Source: Lachnospiraceae bacterium (lineage in GTDB: Bacteria > Bacillota > Clostridia > Lachnospirales > Lachnospiraceae). Taken from it: 39,435 nucleotides of DNA. The stretch lies in contig JALERL010000110.1 of NCBI GenBank assembly GCA_022764465.1, positions 1 to 39,435 of the forward strand, written 5' to 3'. Under the pieces are notes generated by a model, which made no database searches, was not told the DNA's origin, and was given only the letters and a program-made list of their open reading frames with translations. Below are positions 31,974 to 39,435 of this stretch, piece by piece (the first letter of the stretch is position 1; each line of letters opens with the position of its first letter). The position numbers were made by a program, and so were the translations under genes.

Positions 31974-32043
31974 TTGAATTCATTTGAATTCATTTTTCAT
32001 ACGAAGTAACAGTAAAAACAGGAATAGGTTGAGGATATAGATT

Positions 32044-33279
32044 ATGAGCAGACGTGTCGTAGTTACAGGAATGGGTGCAATCACACCGATTGGAAATGAT
32101 GTAGACAGTTTTTGGCAGGGAATCCGGGAAGGCAGGATCGGATTCGGAGAGATCACGCATTTTGATACCACAGATTATAAATGTCATATTGCAGCAGAAG
32201 TAAAAGACTTTGATGCAAAAAATTATATGGACTTTAAATCCGCAAAACGTATGGAGCCGTTTAGCCAGTATGCAGTGGCAGCAGCAAAGGAAGCATTAGA
32301 GGATTCCGGTCTGGTAATGGATGCAGAAGATCCTTATATGGTGGGTTGCGCGATCAGCTCTGGTATCGGAAGTCTTCAGGCGATTGAACGTGAGCACAAG
32401 AAATTATTGGAAAAAGGACCGGGCAGAGTAAATCCGATCTTTGTTCCATTGATGATCTCGAATATGGCAGCCGGAAATGTCTCCATCCAGTTTGGCTTAA
32501 AGGGAAAGAGCATTAATGTGGTAACAGCCTGTGCATCCGGTACGAATTCCATCGGTGAAGCGTTCCGGACGATCCAGTATGGGGATGCAGATGTCATGGT
32601 TGCAGGCGGAACCGAAGGATGTATTACACCGGTTGGTGTTGCAGGCTTTACTGCCCTGACGGCGCTTTCCACAGAAACAGATCCGACAAAGGCTTCCCTG
32701 CCATTTGATAAAAACAGAAGTGGCTTTGTCATGGGTGAAGGTGCAGGTGTGGTTGTCTTAGAGGAGTTAGAGCATGCGAAAAAACGTGGAGCAAAGATCT
32801 ATGCAGAAGTAGTCGGATATGGCTGTTCTTCCGATGCATACCACATTACTTCTCCGGCAGAGGATGGATCTGGTGCCGCACGCGCCATGACAAATGCAGT
32901 GGCGGATGCCGGCGTAGCGGCAGAGGAGGTCACTTATATCAATGCACATGGAACAGGAACACATCATAACGATCTGTTTGAAACAAGAGCGATCAAGCTT
33001 GCATTTGGAGAACATGCGAAGGATCTTAAGATCAATTCGACCAAGTCAATGATCGGTCATCTGCTTGGTGCTGCCGGTGCAGTCGAGTTCATTACCTGTG
33101 TAAAAGAGATTCAGGAGAACTTCTTACATGCAACCGTAGGATATACGACACCGGATGAAGAGATCGATCTCGATTACTGCAAGGAAGCAGTAGAGACGGA
33201 AGTCACATATGCGCTGAGTAATTCCCTTGGCTTTGGCGGACATAACGCAAGTATTCTTGTAAAAAAATACGCAGAGTAG
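32044..33279 (+). CDS. fabF: 3-oxoacyl-ACP synthase II
   Basis: This 411-residue condensing enzyme extends acyl-ACP by two carbons. The catalytic triad is visible as Cys in VVTACASGTNS, His in INAHGTGTHHND and His in SMIGHLLGAAG, with the start RRVVVTGMGAITPIGND and the end LSNSLGFGGHNASILV as expected for FabF. In many clostridial operons accB follows fabF; here the next gene is fabZ, so accB appears lost or moved. The ribosome site is weak (AGGTTGAGGAT). Confidence 0.97.
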   Translation: MSRRVVVTGMGAITPIGNDVDSFWQGIREGRIGFGEITHFDTTDYKCHIAAEVKDFDAKNYMDFKSAKRMEPFSQYAVAAAKEALEDSGLVMDAEDPYMVGCAISSGIGSLQAIEREHKKLLEKGPGRVNPIFVPLMISNMAAGNVSIQFGLKGKSINVVTACASGTNSIGEAFRTIQYGDADVMVAGGTEGCITPVGVAGFTALTALSTETDPTKASLPFDKNRSGFVMGEGAGVVVLEELEHAKKRGAKIYAEVVGYGCSSDAYHITSPAEDGSGAARAMTNAVADAGVAAEEVTYINAHGTGTHHNDLFETRAIKLAFGEHAKDLKINSTKSMIGHLLGAAGAVEFITCVKEIQENFLHATVGYTTPDEEIDLDYCKEAVETEVTYALSNSLGFGGHNASILVKKYAE

Positions 33280-33312
33280 GCGCATATATTCGGATTGGAT
33301 AAGGAGAAGACA

Positions 33313-33738
33313 ATGTCATTATTATCAGCAAAAGAGATTATGGAGATCATTCCACACCGTCAGCCGTTTATGCTGGTGGATACGATTGAAGAATTAGAGC
33401 CGGGTGTCCGTGCCGTTGGAAGAAAATGTGTCAGCTACAACGAACCGTTTTTTGCAGGACACTTTCCGGGCGAGCCGGTAATGCCGGGAGTCTTAATCAT
33501 AGAAGCACTGGCACAGACCGGTGCGGTAGCAATCTTATCGCTTCCGGAGAATAAGGGAAAAACGGCTTATTTTGCAGGAATCAATTCTGCAAAATTCAAA
33601 AAAAAGGTTCAGCCGGGCGATGTACTTACGTTAGAGACAGAGATCATCAAAGTAAAAGGACCAATTGGTGTAGGAAAAGCAACTGCAAAAGTAGACGGTA
33701 AGATCGCTGCAGTTGCAGAACTGATTTTTGCATTATAA
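33313..33738 (+). CDS. fabZ: 3-hydroxyacyl-ACP dehydratase
   Basis: This 141-residue hot-dog-fold enzyme dehydrates 3-hydroxyacyl-ACP. It starts with [21 protein letters not shown] and carries the catalytic His in [15 protein letters not shown] with Glu in [12 protein letters not shown] 33313 is chosen over TTG 33295 because AAGGAG lies 6 bases upstream. With FabK downstream in the cycle and no FabM seen, the source of unsaturated fatty acids is not in this window. Confidence 0.96.
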   Translation: MSLLSAKEIMEIIPHRQPFMLVDTIEELEPGVRAVGRKCVSYNEPFFAGHFPGEPVMPGVLIIEALAQTGAVAILSLPENKGKTAYFAGINSAKFKKKVQPGDVLTLETEIIKVKGPIGVGKATAKVDGKIAAVAELIFAL

Positions 33739-33775
33739 AAAATCCGATGAAAAAGGATGGTTGAGAGGTTAAAAA

Positions 33776-35521
33776 ATGGGATTGAAGATTATTGACAGGG
33801 TAAAAAAGTCCAAAGAAGAAACAATTACTGCTCCACAGGCAGAAAATACATCTGCTGAGACAGCAGAACAGGTTAAGGTGCCGGAGACCGTAGTATGTAA
33901 AAGCTGTGGAAAGACACTGGATAAGGAAGAGGTTGTAGCGAATAAATATGTCTGTTATGAATGCGGCCATTATTTCCGTGTGAATACCAGAAACCGTTTG
34001 AAGATGGTGGCAGATCCACAGAGCTTTACACCATGGTTCGAGGAACTCGAGAGTAAAAATCCTCTGGATTTTCCGGGATATGAGGAGAAGCTTGCGGCTG
34101 TCCGTGAAAAAACAGGCCTGCATGAGGGTGTAACGATCGGTCAGGCGAAGATCTATGGTGAGGATGCAGTAGTTGGTGTCTGTGATGCAAGATTTTTGAT
34201 GGGAAGCATGGGGCACGTTGTTGGTGAAAAGATCGCTTCTGCAGTAGAGCGTGCAACCGAGCTCAGACTTCCGGTTATTATCTTCTGCTGTTCCGGTGGC
34301 GCAAGAATGCAGGAAGGTATTGTTTCCCTGATGCAGATGGCAAAGACATCGGCAGCATTAAAAAAGCATTCCGATGCAGGACTTTTATATGTACCGGTAC
34401 TGACAGATCCGACTACCGGTGGAATGACAGCAAGCTTTGCCATGTTAGGGGACATCATCTTAGCAGAGCCGGGTGCCCTGATCGGTTTTGCCGGACCGCG
34501 TGTCATTGAGCAGACGATCGGGGAAAAGCTTCCGGAAGGATTCCAGAGAGCAGAGTTCCAGCTAGAGCATGGATTTGTCGATGCAATCGTGGAGCGTAAG
34601 AATTTGAAAAAGACCTTATATGAGATCTTAAAGTTACACCGTCTGTCCGCAGTCGATGGATATGCCAACTTTGAACCGGCAACCGAATGTGATGGAAGAC
34701 CGACAGAACTGATGCGTGAACGTGCAGCAAAAGCACCGCTGTTAAAGGCATGGGATAAGGTGCAGCGTGCGCGTCAGGTAGACCGTTTGTCCACGGAAGA
34801 TTATATCGGAGAGATCTTTACAAAGTTCATGGAACTTCACGGAGACCGTTACTTCAGGGATGATCCTGCAATCGTAGGTGGTATCGCTTACTTAGACGGA
34901 CAGCCGGTAACCGTGATCGGTGTGCAGAAGGGAAAGGACATGAAGGACTGTATGCGTCACAATTACGGAATGCCTTCACCGGAAGGATACCGTAAGGCAC
35001 TCCGCCTGATGAAGCAGGCAGAGAAGTTCCATCGTCCGGTTATTACGTTTGTCAATACATCCGGAGCTTTCCCGGGAAAGGAAGCAGAGGAGCGTGGACA
35101 GGGTGAAGCTATTGCGCGTAATCTCTATGAGATGTCAGCATTAAAGACACCGGTACTTTCTCTGATGATCGGCGAAGGTGGAAGTGGCGGGGCACTTGCA
35201 CTGGCAGTCGGTAATGAAGTCTGGATGATGGAGCATGCAACCTATTCAGTTCTGTCACCGGAGGGCTTTGCATCAATCCTCTGGAAGGATGGAAAACGTG
35301 CAAAAGAAGCAGCCGGAGTCATGAAGATTACGGCAAAGGATTTAAAAGAGCTTGGAATTATTGAGCAGATCATCCCGGAATATGGTGGAGCGGATGAAGC
35401 AGCTTTAACTTCGATCGCAGCGTATATGCGAAAAGAGATGCGGGCATTTTTAGAGCGTGTAAGCAAGCGTACCGGGGAAGAACTTGCCGAGGACCGTTAT
35501 CAGAGATTCCGCAGCTTTTAA
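33776..35521 (+). CDS. accDA: Fused acetyl-CoA carboxylase carboxyltransferase (beta-alpha)
   Basis: This 581-residue protein joins the AccD subunit (about residues 1-290) and the AccA subunit (about 295-581) in one chain; together they transfer CO2 from carboxybiotin to acetyl-CoA, making malonyl-CoA. The beta part has the zinc ribbon [14 protein letters not shown] and CYECGHYF and [19 protein letters not shown]. The alpha part has [35 protein letters not shown] and [20 protein letters not shown]. The frame is uninterrupted through the junction, near [24 protein letters not shown] and biotin carboxylase are absent from this operon, although the carboxyltransferase cannot act without them. 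Confidence 0.95.
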   Translation: MGLKIIDRVKKSKEETITAPQAENTSAETAEQVKVPETVVCKSCGKTLDKEEVVANKYVCYECGHYFRVNTRNRLKMVADPQSFTPWFEELESKNPLDFPGYEEKLAAVREKTGLHEGVTIGQAKIYGEDAVVGVCDARFLMGSMGHVVGEKIASAVERATELRLPVIIFCCSGGARMQEGIVSLMQMAKTSAALKKHSDAGLLYVPVLTDPTTGGMTASFAMLGDIILAEPGALIGFAGPRVIEQTIGEKLPEGFQRAEFQLEHGFVDAIVERKNLKKTLYEILKLHRLSAVDGYANFEPATECDGRPTELMRERAAKAPLLKAWDKVQRARQVDRLSTEDYIGEIFTKFMELHGDRYFRDDPAIVGGIAYLDGQPVTVIGVQKGKDMKDCMRHNYGMPSPEGYRKALRLMKQAEKFHRPVITFVNTSGAFPGKEAEERGQGEAIARNLYEMSALKTPVLSLMIGEGGSGGALALAVGNEVWMMEHATYSVLSPEGFASILWKDGKRAKEAAGVMKITAKDLKELGIIEQIIPEYGGADEAALTSIAAYMRKEMRAFLERVSKRTGEELAEDRYQRFRSF

Positions 35522-35632
35522 ATCTATAAAAGCCATCGGATAAGCCAAATTGGGAAGATGAAAAATTATATCAGCAGGAAATAGAAAAGAAAAGGAAAAG
35601 TGCACACACAGGATGATGCATAGAATTTGAAT

Positions 35633-36595
35633 ATGACAGGAAGAATATGTGGAACAGGAAGTGCCGTTCCAAAGCTTCGGGTAACGAATGATGATCTGAG
35701 TAAGATCATGGATACATCCGATGAATGGATCAAAAGCAGAACAGGAATAGAGGCAAGACATCTTGCTACGGAGGAAACAACGACGAGCCTTGCCATCGAA
35801 GCATCCAGACTGGCATTGGAGAATGCAGGTGTAGAGGCAGAAGAACTGGATCTGATCATTGCAGCGACGGTATCGTCAGATCACATTATTCCAACCTTAT
35901 CGTGTGAAGTGCAGAGTGCATTAGGCGCAGTGAATGCAACCGCATTTGATATTGGGGCAGCGTGTTCGGGATTTTTATTTGCACTCAGCACAGTACAGGC
36001 ATACATGATGAGCGGGCAGTGCAAAAAAGCACTGATCTTAGGGGCAGAGGTATTGTCAAAGATCATGGACTGGAATGACCGCTCCACCTGTGTCCTGTTT
36101 GGGGATGGCGCAGGAGCAGCCGTTATCTCTGCAGAAGATACCGGTATCATGAGTGTTGTACATGGGTCAGACGGTGCAAAGGGCATGGTTTTAGCATGTG
36201 ACAATCGACCGGTAAATAATCCATATAAGAAGACAACAGCGGATCTTTCTTATGTGTCCATGAATGGACAGGAGGTCTATAAGTTCGCAGTCCGGACTGT
36301 TCCAAAGTGTATTGAACAGGCATTAGAGCAGGCGGGTGTGACCGCAGATGAGATATCCTGCTTTATTCTGCATCAGGCAAACCGGCGTATCATCGAAGCG
36401 GTAGCCAAGCGTTTAAAGCAGCCGATTGAAAAGTTTCCGATGAATCTGATGGAATGCGGAAATATTTCAGCAGCAAGTGTTCCGATTTTGCTTGATAATG
36501 TCAACCGGCATGGTATGATAGAAAAAGAAGAAAAAATTGTACTGGCAGGCTTTGGCGCAGGACTGACCTGGGGGGCTGCAGTACTTACCTGGTAG
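35633..36595 (+). CDS. fabH: 3-oxoacyl-ACP synthase III (initiation)
   Basis: This 320-residue enzyme condenses acetyl-CoA or branched acyl-CoA with malonyl-ACP to begin synthesis. It has GRICGTGSAVPKLRVTNDDL, the active Cys in DIGAACSGFLFAL, His in ILHQANRRIIEAV and Asn in ECGNISAASVP, with a C-terminal FGAGLTWGAA. Start 35633 fits the family, but the ribosome site is weak: AGGA lies about 20 bases away and precedes a five-codon ATG frame (MMHRI) in between. Translation may be modest or coupled. It lies 111 bases after accDA and 12 before the regulator. Confidence 0.95.
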   Translation: MTGRICGTGSAVPKLRVTNDDLSKIMDTSDEWIKSRTGIEARHLATEETTTSLAIEASRLALENAGVEAEELDLIIAATVSSDHIIPTLSCEVQSALGAVNATAFDIGAACSGFLFALSTVQAYMMSGQCKKALILGAEVLSKIMDWNDRSTCVLFGDGAGAAVISAEDTGIMSVVHGSDGAKGMVLACDNRPVNNPYKKTTADLSYVSMNGQEVYKFAVRTVPKCIEQALEQAGVTADEISCFILHQANRRIIEAVAKRLKQPIEKFPMNLMECGNISAASVPILLDNVNRHGMIEKEEKIVLAGFGAGLTWGAAVLTW

Positions 36596-36607
36596 AGGAG
36601 CAAAGGA

Positions 36608-37066
36608 ATGAACACAGATAAGACCCTAAATGACATTCTGGTAAAGTTATTCAATGATCTGATGGAGATAGAGGATAAGTGTCTGATCACCGGAGAGTTC
36701 CGGAACATATCGAACAATGATATGCATGTGATCGAAGCGATCGGTGTCGATGAACCAAAGAGCATGACACAAGTTGCACATGCGCTGAATATCACAACCG
36801 GTACACTGACAAAGAGTATAGATGCTCTGGTAGAGAAAAAGTACGTGGAACGCCATCGCAGCAATCAGGATAAGCGCGTGATACGTCTGTCCCTGACCGA
36901 TGCCGGAGTACGCGCATATGAGCATCATGCAAGATTCCATGCAAATATGATCGAGGATATCAAGCAGGAGTTAGATGAGGACGAGACAAGAATCCTGATC
37001 GCCACCCTTGGTAAGCTGGTCGTCTTTTTTCAGAATAAGTATAAGGAGTATCTGGAGCGGAAATAA
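36608..37066 (+). CDS. fabT: MarR-family regulator of fatty acid synthesis, FabT-like
   Basis: This 152-residue winged-helix protein belongs to the MarR family, with MTQVAHALNITTGTLTKSIDAL as the recognition helix and KYVERHRSNQDKRVIRLSLTDAG as the wing. Its place as the last gene in the fab operon, together with TTTGA-N3-TCAAA boxes at the promoter, supports a FabT-like repressor that senses acyl-ACP and shuts the operon. In streptococci fabT lies first; here it lies last, so feedback would be through the whole transcript. GGAGCAAAGG precedes ATG 36608. The symbol is assigned by analogy. No clear terminator follows. Confidence 0.82.
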   Translation: MNTDKTLNDILVKLFNDLMEIEDKCLITGEFRNISNNDMHVIEAIGVDEPKSMTQVAHALNITTGTLTKSIDALVEKKYVERHRSNQDKRVIRLSLTDAGVRAYEHHARFHANMIEDIKQELDEDETRILIATLGKLVVFFQNKYKEYLERK

Positions 37067-37215
37067 TCCATAAGATGGTGTTATAAAAGCTATGAACAGA
37101 ACTTATATAATTCGAAATAAGTATGCAAAATTGAATTATAGAAGTACAAAACTTGCAAAAATAGATAAAAACTACACCAAAGTATTATGAAAATAATCTA
37201 AAAATGAAAAAAATA

Positions 37216-37244
37216 TTGCCAAATCCTGCAAAACATACTAAAAT
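37216..37244 (+). promoter_or_regulatory. Promoter of gdhA
   Basis: TTGCCA (37216-37221) and TAAAAT (37239-37244) are 17 bases apart. The 224-base gap before gdhA is otherwise AT-rich with no further feature seen. Confidence 0.55.
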
Positions 37245-37272
37245 GGAAGTGTTAAGAGATACTACATAGTAA

Positions 37273-38625
<1,353 letters not shown>

Positions 38626-38649
38626 TCAATAATTATTCAAACTAATAAG

Positions 38650-38690
38650 CCCCCACATGTTGCGGAAGCCCGCAAAACATGTGGGGGTTT
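38650..38690 (+). terminator. Terminator of gdhA
   Basis: CCCCCACATGTTGCGG pairs with the reversed arm ending at 38687 (two extra A on the 3' side), followed by TTTTG. It is a GC-strong hairpin. Confidence 0.9.
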
Positions 38691-38771
38691 TGCTTGTATC
38701 TTATACAATAAACCACCTGCTATGCAGGTGGATCCCCATCCGGCTTTAGCCCTAGATAATAAAACCTCCAA

Positions 38772-38780
38772 TGCTATAAT
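38772..38780 (+). promoter_or_regulatory. Extended -10 promoter of tnpA and ribosome-site decoy
   Basis: TGCTATAAT (38772-38780) is an extended -10 box without a good -35. ACCTCC at 38764-38769, just upstream, is complementary to the GGAGGT ribosome site at 38816-38821, so transcripts entering from outside could hide the site while the internal transcript lacks the decoy. Confidence 0.5.
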
Positions 38781-38828
38781 AAGTGTGGGTCCTAAACCGC
38801 ACTACAAATAACAAAGGAGGTATCCAAA

Positions 38829-39299
38829 ATGGATAAGAATACTTTATCACACACAACATGGGAGTGTAAATATCATATTGTATTTGCACCGAAGTTTAGA
38901 AGACAGATAGTTTATGGAGCAATAAAAGCAGATGTGGCAAATATATTAAGTACACTTTGCAAAAGAAAAGGTGTAGAAATTATAGAAGCTGAGTGCTGCC
39001 CAGATCATATACACATGTTAGTGAGAATACCACCAAATATAAGTGTTTCAGAATTTATGGGATATTTAAAAGGGAAGAGTTCACTAATGATATTTGATAG
39101 ACATGCAAACTTAAAGTATAAATATGGAAATCGAAAGTTTTGGTGTCGAGGATATTATGTAGACACATGTGGAAAAAATGCAAAGAAAATAGAGGAGTAT
39201 ATAAAGAATCAACTTATGGATGATCAAGCATATGATCAGTTAAGTCTTAAAGAATATATTGACCCGTTTACGGGTGAGCCAGTAGTAAAAGGCAAATAA
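38829..39299 (+). CDS. tnpA: IS200-type Y1 transposase
   Basis: This 156-residue HUH single-strand transposase cuts and rejoins the hairpin ends. The HUH motif is in CCPDHIHMLVRIPP, and the nucleophilic Tyr is in GYYVDTCGKNAKKIEEYI. The start TLSHTTWECKYHIVFAPKFRR is diagnostic of the IS200 group. It is full length and uninterrupted. GGAGG lies 10 bases before ATG 38829. Confidence 0.95.
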   Translation: MDKNTLSHTTWECKYHIVFAPKFRRQIVYGAIKADVANILSTLCKRKGVEIIEAECCPDHIHMLVRIPPNISVSEFMGYLKGKSSLMIFDRHANLKYKYGNRKFWCRGYYVDTCGKNAKKIEEYIKNQLMDDQAYDQLSLKEYIDPFTGEPVVKGK

Positions 39300-39435
39300 A
39301 AAAAGTCCTTGAAAGGACTAGCCGGGGATAAGGTGCGGTTGGGGCTCTTATTTTCGTAGGACCTTTGAGGTCCAAGCCGGTAATAGTCCCTTACAGGGAC
39401 AGAGCAAACCACCAGCTAAGCTGGTGGTTCTGATT

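Larger units (their letters stand above)
38713..39429 (+). mobile_element. IS200-like insertion sequence (tnpA only)
   Basis: The element has a left-end hairpin CCACCTGC-TAT-GCAGGTGG (38713-38731), a Y1 transposase gene, and a right-end hairpin AACCACCAGC-TAA-GCTGGTGGTT (39407-39429). No TnpB is present. Three short hairpins with related sequence lie between tnpA and the right end (39304-39319, 39359-39373, 39386-39400). The exact cleavage sites are not defined, and the right boundary is within six bases of the window end. IS200 family elements move as single-stranded circles. Confidence 0.88.

Noticed and set aside
38640-39435. Prophage or integrative element at the right edge
   Set aside because: Only an IS200-like transposase and end hairpins are seen; there is no integrase or phage gene.

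Overview
The window looks like chromosomal DNA of a gut Lachnospiraceae bacterium (Clostridia, Roseburia/Agathobacter-like). The support is indirect: moderate-to-low GC, AGGAGG-type ribosome sites, a FabK-type fatty-acid operon with a MarR regulator, an NADP-type glutamate dehydrogenase, a hybrid-cluster protein, methyl-accepting chemotaxis proteins, a class B sortase with a TPKTG substrate, and ACGX-type radical-SAM peptide genes. No genus is proved by this sequence. All assignments come from reading motifs; no database was searched.

Layout. 1-4.5 kb: the 5' part of a leftward sugar-binding-fold protein, then a chemoreceptor paired with an orphan lipoprotein sugar-binding protein and a small membrane protein. 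4.5-9.9 kb: a leftward HxlR regulator diverging from a rightward gene run. That run holds a 43-aa ACGX-repeat peptide, a radical SAM/SPASM maturase interrupted by one in-frame amber codon, a nitroreductase, a flavin-oxidase/ferredoxin fusion, a macrodomain ADP-ribose hydrolase, a SirTM-like sirtuin and a gamma-carbonic-anhydrase-like protein, and it ends at a 23-bp perfect hairpin next to tRNA-Pro(CGG). 10-15.5 kb: DegV protein, a long intergenic region with a MITE-like element, hydroxylamine reductase/Hcp, a CIRCE-controlled Hsp20 and a sensorless chemoreceptor. 15.5-18.3 kb: thiamine genes, with leftward thiT behind a TPP riboswitch and rightward thiE and thiD separated by a second MITE-like element. 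18.5-28.7 kb: a cell-surface operon encoding a 2556-aa secreted repeat protein, sortase B and a sortase-anchored leucine-rich-repeat protein. 28.8-37.1 kb: type II fatty acid synthesis (acpP, fabK, fabD, fabG, fabF, fabZ, fused accDA, fabH, fabT-like marR). 37.3-39.4 kb: gdhA and an IS200-like element.

How the genes work together. The fatty-acid operon is nearly complete for elongation, but biotin carboxylase and BCCP are missing and must lie elsewhere. Its first gene has a strong promoter followed by four operator-like 13-mers spaced exactly 16 bp apart, and the last gene is the likely repressor. The thiamine genes combine uptake (ThiT) with part of salvage and synthesis (ThiD, ThiE). The surface operon supplies its own sortase and one matching substrate.

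The most unusual neighbourhood is 4.5-9.7 kb, where a cysteine-repeat ribosomal peptide system sits in one apparent transcription unit with two flavoproteins and a writer/eraser pair for protein ADP-ribosylation. The known GcvH-like target of that pair is absent. The window also carries several families of small dispersed palindromic repeats.
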